NCBI RefSeq assembly: GCF_947172395.1
Contig: NC_069110.1
Coordinates: forward strand, 4,836,001-4,900,000
Source: Bicyclus anynana
Taxonomy: Eukaryota > Arthropoda > Insecta > Lepidoptera > Nymphalidae
Length of the DNA: 64,000 bases
Reading direction: 5' to 3'
The position numbers were made by a program, and so were the translations under genes. The first letter of the stretch is position 1. Each line of letters starts with the position of its first letter. Positions 35,401 to 45,297 of the stretch are shown here, in pieces. Below the pieces are notes generated by a model that saw only the letters and a list, made by a program, of their open reading frames with translations, ran no database searches and had not been told where the DNA came from.

Positions 35401-36172
35401 GGTGGTGGTTCGATCCCCGCCCCGATGGTCCATTGTCGTGTCCGCTCCTAATACAGTCTTTTCCTTTGAGAGGGGAATAGGAATATTGGACATATTTATC
35501 AAGATATGGCAAATCATGTTATACTAGATTATGTTAATTTAATAAAGATTATTAAGAGTGCATTTTATGAAAAGAACAAAGAGAAATTTATAATGAAGCC
35601 ACGAGTATTTTAAAGTAATGCACCGCACTTTATCTAATCTCATTCAATAGATAATAATAAAATTATAACAATTCGAAAAATGTAAACGCGCTATCTTGTG
35701 TCTGAAGTTGAATAAAAACTGTCTACGAACGTTGTTATAAATTAAACTGTATGTCACTTTATAGATACAAATATATTCGCGCTCCACCAAAATCATGCCC
35801 AATTCTTAATACTCAAGCGAGGTCTAGCTCTACCAAAGTAGTAAAAAAAATTACGAAATATTTTTGTGAAGGATTGCTATTTTATTCTTGTATTTTTATT
35901 TATTACTATACATTTAATTGTATTACAATATCCACGGTGAATGATGATGATGAAGAATGATCATTCTCATTATGATATTTTCTTCAATTTTATAGTTGAC
36001 AAAAACACAGTTACTAGTCTTTTTTCTATTACTTCTATAGATTTATATAAGAAATAAACTTTACCTGTGCAAATCCTTTTTGTGTGAGAACAATTTTGAA
36101 AACCGGTCGATTTATGCAGTAACTAAAGTTAACTAGATAATATGTCAAAATGAGGCAGACGTATCTCGTCAT
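30337..36172 (-). CDS. Secreted pentraxin/LamG-like protein with long disordered tail (5 exons)
   Basis: Five exons join at GT-AG introns in one continuous frame to give 861 aa. Residues 1-19 (MTRYVCLILTYYLVNFSYC) are a good signal peptide, so the protein should enter the secretory pathway. Residues about 23-180 are a pentraxin/LamG-type jelly-roll domain: FTFCTWF (C53), HICLSYQS (C115), LYLDGRLASC (129-136), LPSGGSVIIGYG (147-158) and LEGEIFGAN (168-176). C53 and C115 correspond to the conserved pentraxin disulphide. The signature HxCx[ST]Wx[ST] is present with Tyr for Trp. The calcium-site segment usually reading EQD is not kept. The tail, about residues 177-861, lies in one exon, is rich in Asn, Lys, Ser and PPPL motifs, and is probably disordered; I recognise no further domain in it. 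The role is unknown: pentraxin-like domains usually bind ligands outside the cell. The start ATG opens the signal peptide; a TTTCAG nine to ten bases upstream may be a 5' UTR splice acceptor. Confidence 0.85.
32517..32580 (-). CDS. Exon 4 of pentraxin-tail gene
   Basis: Acceptor TTTATAG|CTTC, donor AGCG|GTAATA. Encodes the LPSGGSVIIGYG strand. 64 bp, ends in phase 1. Confidence 0.87.
32799..33007 (-). CDS. Exon 3 of pentraxin-tail gene
   Basis: Acceptor GTTTCAG|CAAAC, donor AAA|GTATGA. Encodes residues 72-141, with the signature HICLSYQS and LYLDGRLASC. Ends in phase 0. Confidence 0.9.
34147..34708 (-). repeat. Dispersed GGGTTCCGTAG element inside intron 2
   Basis: Reverse copy: GTGTCGGGCCACGCG then GTAGGGTTCCGTA at the left and GGACTACGGAACCCTAA at the right, with the GACAGACGAATGGACAGAC block. 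It lies within the intron between exons 2 and 3 of the pentraxin-tail gene. Confidence 0.65.
34782..34887 (-). CDS. Exon 2 of pentraxin-tail gene
   Basis: Acceptor TTGCAG|TTT, donor TTG|GTGAGT. Encodes residues 37-71, including the first conserved Cys (FTFCTWFRVF). Ends in phase 1. Confidence 0.9.
35346..35517 (+). repeat. SINE-C copy 4 inside intron 1
   Basis: Head CAATAGCTCAACGATAAGCG, B-box-like GGTTCGATCCCCG, then GAGGGGAATAGGAATATTGG. It is antisense to the pentraxin-tail gene, in its first intron. Confidence 0.8.
36065..36172 (-). CDS. Exon 1 of pentraxin-tail gene
   Basis: 36 codons, from the ATG (36170-36172) to donor CAG|GTAAAG. Encodes the signal peptide and the first strand (NRPVFKIVLTQKGFAQ). 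Phase 0. Confidence 0.85.
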
Positions 36173-36337
36173 AGTTCAGCTGAAACGGCATAATAACATC
36201 TTATTATAATAAGCTTTATCAAAATATAGAAGACCTCTAGAAGACCTAGTGAAAAACAGGTGTGGTTTGGGGTCCCACGAACAGGAACAAAGTTATTCAT
36301 ATTCAAAATATAAAACCAGCAAACTACAAGTAATATC

Positions 36338-36634
36338 GTTATTAACCCATATTCGGCTCACTGCTGAGCTCCAGTCTCTTGTCAGAATGAGAGGGGTTAG
36401 GCCAATAGTCCCCCAATGCCGATTTGCAGACTTTACACACGCAGAAAAATAAGAAAATTCTCTGGTATGCAGGTTTCCTCACGATGTTTTTCCTTCACCG
36501 TTTTGAGACACGTGATATTTAATTTCTTAAAATGCACACAACTGAAAAAGTAGGAGGTGCATGCCCCCAACCGGATTCGAACCCAGACCCTCCGGAATCG
36601 GAGGTAGAAGTCATATCCACTGGGCTATCACAGC
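36338..36634 (-). repeat. SINE-B copy (near full length)
   Basis: From ATTAACCCATATTCGGCTC to TGGGCTATCACAGC. The B-box-like complement is GGATTCGAACCC. It lies about 170 bp upstream of the pentraxin-tail gene's start codon. Confidence 0.8.
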
Positions 36635-36904
36635 ATTAATCCGCATTGAAGAACTTAAAACATATTATAAACACAATACCGAAACTCTACTTTGATTGAA
36701 CAGACTATATTTTTTTGCAAATATAAAACGAAAAAATACTATTCGGTTTTGTTTGTAACTTGTTTCGCTAATAAATTATTATATTTAACTTGCATTTTTA
36801 GCTCATAACAAGTCTAAGTTCTTCTATTTTTATTATTTCGGTGTTAACAGAAGGGATGTTGATTTTTTGTGATACATAGTTATTTATTTTTCGTGCTACA
36901 TTGT

Positions 36905-36990
36905 TACGTGGCTTAAGATTCTGGTTTCAAGTCCTGGGTCGGGTTAAACAATAAGTACAGAGTTATTCTTTATAGAGAGCTGATAAAATT
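36905..36990 (+). repeat. SINE-D fragment
   Basis: Contains GGTTTCAAGTCCTGGGTCGG followed by an ATAAGTACAGAGTTATTC phrase. Only the head region is left. Confidence 0.45.
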
Positions 36991-37129
36991 AAAAAAATGG
37001 CTAGTATTTATGTAGATGATGGATGATGATGATGTCTTTGTTGTACTGCATCACTGTTTACTATTTATATTTAATTGTTGTTTGACATCTATTATCTTTT
37101 AATTGTTCTTAGCACTATTTACACACGTT

Positions 37130-37345
37130 GTCATATTACTAGAAAAATGTTGAAAGTGGAAGGACATAAGTGGAGAGGAAGGCAAAAGAAGATTTGGCTG
37201 GAGTGTGTGAAAGAGGACATGTGTGTACAGGGAGTGGATGATGAGGTGACCAGTAAAAGAGACGAATGAAAAAAATTTACATATTATTCCGACTCCACTT
37301 AAGTGGGATAAGGGAAAGGAGATGATGATGATGATGACACTGATA
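37130..37345 (+). repeat. RTE-type LINE 3' end fragment
   Basis: Encodes the end of an RTE-like ORF (KWRGRQKKIWLECVKEDMCV, then DDEVTSKRDE) followed by GACTCCACTTAAGTGGGATA and a (GAT)n tail, as RTE elements end. Confidence 0.65.
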
Positions 37346-37708
37346 AACTAGAGGATAGATATTACTTACGTCAATCAAATCAAGTATCTTACTTGGTATT
37401 TCGAGATAAATCGTTTATAATATTTGTATAAATGTAAATAGTAGACGTTTATATTTACGAATAGGATCCAGCTTCAGTAAATGGTTTCCTTATGCAAACC
37501 ACAATTGCTAAGTTGCGCTATGGTACTCCGTGCTTTCTACGTGCAAGTAAAATGACAACTGGCATCTTGTGAATTATGATTCAAATTGTTATTGCTCTGA
37601 AATTGTTTTGTAAACCGCGTAATCATCACTTGCGAATACATTGTTGCTTTCTGACTGTACCGACTTTTACATTCACCATAAATATTAAGTCTCGTAGAGG
37701 TTGTGGGT
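37346..37708. other. Intergenic, nothing recognised
   Basis: AT-rich, no exon or placed repeat. Confidence 0.4.
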
Positions 37709-37780
37709 TATCATCATCATCATCATCATCGTCAACCCATATTCGGCTCACTGCTGAGCTCGAATCTCCTCTCAGAATAA
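37709..37780 (-). repeat. SINE-B 3' end fragment with (ATC)n
   Basis: An expanded (ATC)n tail followed by CAACCCATATTCGGCTCACT. Breaks off after about 70 bp. Confidence 0.65.
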
Positions 37781-37894
37781 GTTGTGGGTTATAACTTGAA
37801 TAATCTATATTGCTAAAGTAATAAATGAAATCTCTAGCTCAAAGATACTGTTATTTTGATGCTATCTAATGATTATTATAAAATATCAGAAATT

Positions 37895-38045
37895 CAGAAT
37901 TCGTTATTTTAAATAGGCTTACTTTGCAAGAAATGTCAAGTTTGACTATTTGTAACCGTACCACCTCTGCAACCTCTACCACCTGTTCAAAATGCAGGTT
38001 CTTCCGAGAAGAGCCGGCAATAAAGAACAACAGACTGTTGAATAA
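37895..38045 (-). repeat. LINE 3' tail-like fragment
   Basis: Reverse of the type seen at 5.3 kb: TAGGCTTACTTTGCAAG at left and GGTTCTTCCGAGAAGAGCCG at right. Weakly preserved. Confidence 0.4.
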
Positions 38046-39391
38046 CAATTCTATACAATATTCATTATCATGCCATGCTCCTATATGACATATGTCATGG
38101 AAAGTATGACTACCTATTAATAATAAATTGTTTTATAGAGTTCCACCCACATCTTGCACAAATGCGAATTAGAAAACCATTGTTTGCTATAAGTAAGTGC
38201 CTTACTAACTCTGGAAAGCGTTCGCCATTATATGCATTAATGCAAAACTATAATGATAATTAAATTTACGTACATTTATATTCTGATACTCGTCCAACTA
38301 AATTCAAAATGCAATTGTCACTAAAAATGTAAGGATCTAATGTAAAAGTAGCTTAAATTTGTCACTGTCACTTCACTTTCAATATTTCACTTTTCTTGTT
38401 TAGTAATTAATCTGTAGTTCACAGTGCAAGTTGACGATCTAGTTAAATAAATTAAAAAAAATCATTAACATAAGATTATTAATTCTTCTTCCTATGTGAA
38501 GATGAAAGCCGGGCCTATCAACTACAAGAATCTTTGTCTTTAATAAATTCGTCAAATACGTGTTCGTTGATACAGTGTTTATACTTATGCATTAGCAAGT
38601 TTGTATCTGTCAGTTAAACTTTGTCTTCAAACTTTAATAATATATCGACTAGGTATCGGTTAATTAAGACAAGAATACCGATACCTGGAAACACTAAAGT
38701 TGTTCCTTGTAGCGATACAGTGTATTGGAGAAGGTGAAGTAATACATATAGCGTTAGATAGATCAAATAGGTCATACACTAGCAATTTAGTTCAATTATA
38801 ATTTATGATTATACACCACCATTCACCCTTCGCGAAAACGAGACATGGCTATATCATCGAAACTACTAACTATCACTAACTTACACAAAACTTAACTTAC
38901 CTTTGGCAATAGTCAATCACGGCTTAGGACGATGACTTCGTCCGCGTAAAATTCAGTTTTCCCAAATCCCCGGAAACCTTGTATTTTGGTTAAGTTTAAT
39001 ACAGTGCATGTTGTCAGTGATGACCTACGGATCCGAGAAATAGTCTCTAACTATTAAGTCTCATAATGTATCTCCATTCAAAATTTCAACCAATTGCAAG
39101 CAGTAGTCTTTGCGTGAACGAGCAATCCATACAAATTTTCATATTCGCTAATAGTGTTTAAGATTATTGTGTCAAATAATTTTAAACACAATTGGCGAAA
39201 TAAATTCCTCCAGATTGCTTAACTTATTGATCTAGATTAATCCATACGTGTAATATTGATTACCGAATTTCAAATATAAAACAGACACCAAATAGCGTTT
39301 TATAGCCATCAGTATTTAATTAAAAAAAGAAGAATTGATTGTGTTACCGATGCCGGGAAACATGCTTTATAATCTGTGATTACTGTTTACT
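38046..39391. other. Intergenic; one old repeat
   Basis: 38.93-39.15 kb has GATGACTTCGTCCGCGTAAA and related phrases of the dispersed ATATTATAAA family, in reverse. I see no exon. Confidence 0.4.
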
Positions 39392-39523
39392 CTACACTCA
39401 ATTGGATTCGATTTTTGGCGGGAATCGAGAAGCGCGCTTTTAAAATTGAAAATTTTAATTTAAAAGTTTTTTAGTAATATACGTGTGAAATAAAGTGTTC
39501 ATATGTAAATTAAATCCAGCAAA

Positions 39524-40591
39524 ATGCCGTCAGACAGTGATGGCGATGCCCACGAAAGGCTGGACAGAAAAAAACGTAAAGTTCAAAAGTCTGCTGAGGA
39601 CGATAGTGTAAAATACAAACCCTATATAAAGGCAGGTTATAGCAGAGCCTACACGGATAATAGCACTAACGCGGAATTCCCAGTGTTTGTGGAAAGCAGT
39701 GAGGCGAAAATTAAATTGGGGAACAAAAACCCATTAGTTGTGTCCAAATACTTTAAACAAGTAAAAGGTATCTATGAGAGCAGGCGCATTAATGCTAACA
39801 AAATAATGTTAGTATTCAAACAAGCGACAGCAGCCAATGATTTTCTCAAACATGAATGCCTAACAGTTTACAATCTTCGTGCCTTCATCCCGGCATCTTC
39901 TGTGGAGAGGGTGGGGGTTGTCAGGTTTATTCCTAAAGAGTCCAGTAACCATGAACTATTTAATAAACTTTCTTCAGAGTGTGAGATTATTGGTGTAAGA
40001 CGATTCATGAAAAAGGTTGTAGACGATGTTGTTCCTTTGTCAACTATTAGTGTAATTTTTGCAGGAACAACTTTACCACAATATATATATTTAGACAATT
40101 GGCGTTATAAGGTCTATACATATATTCCTCCGCTAATGCAATGTTTCAAGTGTATGAGATTTAATCACTATGGGAAAATATGCAAAAATATACAGGTCTG
40201 TTCACGCTGTGCTGGTGAACACCACTATAAAGCATGCACGGCTGATACATTGAAGTGCAGTAATTGTGGTGGAGCTCACTTAGCCATATCCAAAACTTGC
40301 CCTATAAAGGCAGCGAGATTAGAAAAAAATAAACAATCTTATGCTAAGGTAATTGAAATTAATAGTGTTAATTTTCCTACTCTCCCGAAGCCTCAACAAA
40401 TACAGCAAAAATTCCACCAATCTAAACTAGACACACAAGAAAATTTAGATATTTCTTATTCAAATATCATTAATAATAAAAAAATATTATCAGCAATAAT
40501 TAATACATTAGTTACTATAGGAAACTCAAATGACATTAAAAGCACAAGTAAAATTAAAGAAGCATTTTTGAAACATTTGAATAAAGTTTAA
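39524..40591 (+). CDS. LINE ORF1 (Gag-like, zinc-knuckle nucleic-acid-binding protein)
   Basis: 355 aa. In I-type elements ORF1 binds the element RNA and forms the particle that carries it to the target. Three zinc knuckles lie near residues 206-265: CFKCMRFNHYGKIC (CX2CX4HX4C), CSRCAGEHHYKAC, and CSNCGGAHLAISKTC. The N-terminal part is basic (LDRKKRKVQKS, a possible nuclear signal). The region of about residues 60-180, with FKQATAANDFLKHE and RFIPKESS, looks like the RRM-like or gag-like fold of this family. The frame is open from ATG to TAA, and the final A of the stop is the first base of the ORF2 ATG. Confidence 0.88.
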   Translation: MPSDSDGDAHERLDRKKRKVQKSAEDDSVKYKPYIKAGYSRAYTDNSTNAEFPVFVESSEAKIKLGNKNPLVVSKYFKQVKGIYESRRINANKIMLVFKQATAANDFLKHECLTVYNLRAFIPASSVERVGVVRFIPKESSNHELFNKLSSECEIIGVRRFMKKVVDDVVPLSTISVIFAGTTLPQYIYLDNWRYKVYTYIPPLMQCFKCMRFNHYGKICKNIQVCSRCAGEHHYKACTADTLKCSNCGGAHLAISKTCPIKAARLEKNKQSYAKVIEINSVNFPTLPKPQQIQQKFHQSKLDTQENLDISYSNIINNKKILSAIINTLVTIGNSNDIKSTSKIKEAFLKHLNKV

Positions 40592-43500
40592 TGGCTTCAA
40601 AGCTCATTATTGTTCAACATAACATTCAGAGTATTAATAATAAAAAACCCTTAGTAAAAACATTTTTAACACAGGAAAATATTGATATTTTATTATTAAA
40701 TGAAACCTGGCTTAAAAACTCTAGTAATCTTGTAAAAATCCCAGGCTATAACTTTGTTGGAAAAAATGCAAAGAATGAACATGGTGGCGTAGGTATTTTA
40801 TTAAGAAATACATTTAAATATAAACTTTTGAAAACAAATTTTATGAAGATGTTCAATCCATAGCAATTTCTTTAGAAACCAATGTTGGTGACTTATCAAT
40901 ACTTTGTGTTTATTGTCCACCTAAAAATAAAAATAAATGTAAAATCAATAGACTTAAAAGTATCATCAGTGATATACCAAAGCCCTGTTTAGTAGCTGGA
41001 GACTTTAATGCACATCATATTTCTTTTGGTTGCCATAGTACAAATTCAAGGGGTAGAAGCCTATTTGATATTTTTGATGAACAGGATCTGTGCATATTAA
41101 ATTCTGGTAGGTCTACTACACTTCAGAGACCATATGCAAATAGTTCTGCTATTGACATAACTGGAGTGAGCCCAGTGCTCGCTCCGTTATGTGAATGGAC
41201 AGTAGGTGTAGACACTTTGGGTAGTTACCACTATCCCACATTCACAAAAATTAACTTAATTCCATCTAAATATTCTGTCAATGATAAAGTAGAGAAATTT
41301 TTATATAATAAAGCAGATTGGGATAAATATTTTAAGAAATCCAAGGAGTATTTTGAGTATATCACATTTAATGAACTAGATCCTTTACAGTCATATGACA
41401 AATTTTGTGAAATTTTGACCATTTTAAAAAAAGAATGTATTCCGCTTGTTAAATTTGAGGGTCCAAGAACTATTAAAGCTCCCGCTCCTTGGTGGGATGA
41501 AAATTGTGCTGAAGCAGTTAAAAATTCCAAAGAGGCTTTACAATTATATAGGCGAGTAGGGTTAATGGTAAATTATATAAATTATAAAAAAATAGATGCA
41601 CTTAAAAAAATAATCATTAAAAAAGCAAAGAAAGATAGTTGGAATAAACTTTGTTCATCATTTAATAGATACACTCCTATAACTTATATATGGAATTATA
41701 TGAAAAGATTTAAACGAATAAATACCCAACCAAAACTTAAAAATGATGTATGGATTCCAAATTTCATCTCAAAACTTAAACAGAATAATAATAACACAAA
41801 CTTAATCAACTCTGTTTTTGAATACAACAATGACAATGAGAATTCCATGTGGCTACTAAATCCATTCACCTATGCAGAATTCAATATAGCACTTCAATCA
41901 AGAAAGGAATCTGCACCAGGATTAGATGACATTCCTTATATAATGTTTAAAAAGTTACATAAATCAGGTCAAATAGCTTTACTTAATATTTTTAACAAGT
42001 TATGGCTTTCTCAATGTATTCCAGAGAGTTGGAAGATTCAATGTATAATACCAATTTTGAAACAAGATAAACCTGAAGACGATTGCAATTCTTACAGACC
42101 TATATCACTGACTTCTTGCATAGGGAAATTGTTTGAAGTAATGCTTAAACTAAGATTGGACTATTTTGTAGAAACTAATAATTTATTACCAGGTTTTCAA
42201 TATGGTTTCCGTAGAGGTAAAAGCGCAGCAGAGAGTATAACTTCATTTATGTATGATATGAAGAATTGTCAATTGTCTAGATCCACAGCAGTATGTATAT
42301 TTTTGGATATAGAGGGGGCTTATGATAATGTGGACTTAAACCAGCTCATCAATTGTCTTTATGAAATTGGCATCCCTGGAAAAATGTTAAAATGGCTTTC
42401 AAATTTTTTTAATAATAGACAGTTTTATGTTAAGTACAATAATATACTCCATGGGATAAACCAAACTAGTAAAGGTCTTATGCAAGGTTCAGCATTGTCA
42501 CCAATTTTGTATAATTTATACACCTCACAAATTGAAAATTTTTTATTAGGAGATGTTAAAATTTTACAATTTGCGGATGACTTGTTAATGTATAGTGTAA
42601 ATAGAAATATAGAAATAGCTAAAAATACTATTAATTCTGCACTGTTCCAGTTGCAGTTTTATTATAAAAAATTGTTAAAATTAAATATCAATACTTCCAA
42701 AAGTTCATGTATGATTTTTGGCAGCCCAGTGGGGAATAACATCAAATATAATGGTACAGATATTCCATTTGTAAATCAAAAGAAATTTTTGGGTGTAATT
42801 ATCGATAATAAATTAAAATTTGACAGACATATTAATTATATTAGCAAAAATGCGTTAAAAGGCATTAATTTATTGAGATGTTTGACTGGAACGTTTTGGG
42901 GCTCTGATCCTAAAGTCCTATCTCTATTATATAAAAGCATGGTCAGAAGTCACTTTGATTATAGTTTTCTTGCATATATGCAAGCCAATTCCACATTATT
43001 AAAAAAACTTGATGTTATTCAAAACATTGGCTTGCGCATAATAAGTGGGGCTATGCGCTCTACACCTGTTAATTCAATGGAAGTAGAGACTTGTATTCCT
43101 CCTTTAATTGTAAGACGTATATATTTAGCTGAAAGATTTTGTTTGAAAGCTCTATCATCGAGCTCTTCAATAGTGAACAAACTTTTGCTTCCAAATAGTC
43201 TACTAACTGTAACTAAATCTACAACTGAATCTTTACAAGCGACCGCAAATTCACTTTTGGCAGGTAAACAACCTACCATATCTATTATTATGACATATAT
43301 GCATAATATTGCCACTAACATAAATGTTAGTAACGCCTGGCCCATGTACTCTTGCTCCTTTGAGAGCTTGATTATGAAAAATAAAATTCATTTGTTGAAT
43401 ATTACGTCAAACATAGACTTCCTTATGTTTATTGATAAAAATTGTAAATATTATTATAAGTTATATACAGATGGATCTAAAAATCAGCACTTTGTAAGTG

Positions 43501-44348
43501 CTGCTTTCTATGATCCACAAAAAAAATGTAATAAAGCGTTTAAGTTAAATTCTCGATGTAGTATTTTTACTGCGGAATCTTTTGCAATTTTAAAAGCAAT
43601 TTCTTATATAAAAGATGAAATTTTACATAGTGTAAATAATTGTATTATAGTAACAGATTCAAAAAGTGTTCTTTTAGCTATTAACAATTTCAATTTTAGT
43701 TATAAGTCTTCATACATTATTTTTCAAATTAAAAATGTATTACTAGACATAAGAAAAACTGGAATGAACGTAGAATTTGTCTGGGTACCCTCCCACAGAG
43801 GTATAGCGGGCAATGAACTGGTTGATTCTGTAGCAAGACAAGGATTGTTTAATGAAGATTGTTCAGACAATATCAAAACTCCATTTACAGACTTTTATCA
43901 TGAAGTGAAGAAGAGACAGAAATTGCTTTGGCATGAACTTTGGAAAGAAACTAGTAAAAGTAAAGGATGTTGGTACGCAGAGATACAAAATGAAATACCG
44001 GTGCAGCCATGGTATTACAAAATGAGTTGGGATTCAAGAAAATTCATATCAATAATAAACCGACTAAGGTTTGGTCACTGTTTAGTGCCAAGCCATTTAT
44101 TCAAATTAAAAATTTATAAAGATAACAAATGCATGTACTGTAAAAAAGACGATGCAGATATCAATCACATAATTTTCAAGTGTTCAGCTTTTGGTATACA
44201 GAGAATAATATTAGCAAGTTCGATAGAGTTAGTAAAGGAAGAAAACGAAATTAAGTGTGATCCCCGCCACATTAAGGAATTGTTGAGGAACCATTTATTT
44301 TATAAGCCTGTTTTAGATTTCATTAGTAACACAATAGAAAAATTGTAA
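40591..44348 (+). pseudogene. LINE ORF2 (endonuclease-reverse transcriptase-RNase H), one frameshift
   Basis: ORF2 starts at the ATG overlapping the ORF1 stop. The first 90 codons (40591-40863) carry the start of the apurinic-type endonuclease (VQHNIQSINNK, LLNETW, HGGVGILLRN). The frame then shifts in a T-run near 40840-40843, apparently by loss of one T, and continues in the other frame to 44348. That second part has CVYCPP, VAGDFNAHH, SSAIDIT, then GSYHYPT where families have SDHxP. The reverse transcriptase follows: APGLDDIP, SYRPISLTS, QYGFRRGKSA, FLDIEGAYDNV, LMQGSALSPILYN and FADD (42570-42581). RNase H residues are all present: LYTDGSK, TAESFAIL, VTDSKS, NELVDSVA. A Cys/His motif (CMYCKKDD ... 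HIIFKC) ends the protein. The shift and the altered endonuclease motif make this copy probably inactive. Confidence 0.9.
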
Positions 44349-44617
44349 AATACAGTAGTAAATTTATATTTAGACGACGACTATGACGATAATTTTAAGT
44401 GCTATGTATTATTTTTAAGAAAAATTGTAATATTTAAAGCAGGGCCTATAAGGACTTGTATCCAAGGCCGTAAAATAAATTATAAAAAAAAAAAAAAAAA
44501 AAAAAACTACACTCAATACCCGGCTGCGTGACACGCGGCTGGCGAGCGTTATGCTAACACGGTTATTTACAAAGAACAATAAAACTATTTATTTACTTTT
44601 AGCAATGTTTTTTTTTT

Positions 44618-44910
44618 AATTCTTTATAAGTTAGCCCTTGACTACAATCTCACCTGATTTTAAGTGATGATGCAATCTAAGATGGAAGCAGGCTCATTTG
44701 TTAAGTGGAGGATGAAAATCCACACCCCTTTCGGTTTCTACACGACATCGTACCAGAACGCTAAATCGCATGGTACATCTTTGCCGCTGGAGTGGTAACT
44801 AGCCACGGCCGAAGCCTCCCACCAGCCAGACCTGGACCAATTAAGAAAACCTGAATTGCCCCGGCCGGATCGAACCCAGGACCTCCGTCTGCTGCGTCAC
44901 GGGGGTCGAT
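44618..44910 (-). repeat. SINE-A copy 4
   Basis: Tail TTATAAGTTAGCCCTTGACT to head complement GGATCGAACCCAGGACCTCC. The very start of the head is decayed. It lies 100 bp past the I-type LINE. Confidence 0.78.
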
Positions 44911-45297
44911 TGAGTATATATATGGCTTCGGATCACGGGGTAGGGCTATGAAACATTGAGCTATTTTTGACCGACTACAAAAAATGAGGAGGTTCTCAAT
45001 TCGTCAAAATCCACTAAAATTTTTTTATCTTAATTAGACGGAAATTCATACATTTTTAGCTTTCCTACATTAACGTAACATTTTTCAAAAAAAGAACTTT
45101 ATTTTCAATAAAGTCACAAATAACAAAGATATTTGTAATTTTGTATGAACGTCCATACAAATCTAACAATCATTATGATGAAGGTCAGATATTCCTGGCA
45201 GCGCCGCAAATATGAACCTTTAAATTCCTGTTACTTTTACAAAATTGCTTTACTATGTTTGCATTTTATGCATAATTACATACATTGCTGCTGTTCC
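44911..45297. other. Intergenic, nothing recognised
   Basis: Has a CCGACTACAAAAAATGAGGA phrase common in lepidopteran repeats. No exon is supported. Confidence 0.4.

Larger units (their letters stand above)
39392..44517 (+). mobile_element. Full-length I-superfamily LINE with target-site duplication
   Basis: The element body is 39403-44506, flanked by CTACACTCAAT at 39392-39402 and 44507-44517. It has a 121-bp 5' UTR, ORF1 with three zinc knuckles, ORF2 with endonuclease, reverse transcriptase and RNase H, a 3' UTR of about 135 bp and a poly(A) of about 23 bases. Its presence at full length with an exact duplication shows a recent insertion. ORF1 plus RNase H in ORF2 points to the I superfamily. 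Other copies should be present in this genome. Confidence 0.93.

Noticed and set aside
43019..43345. 108-codon minus-strand frame
   Set aside because: Antisense shadow of the LINE ORF2.
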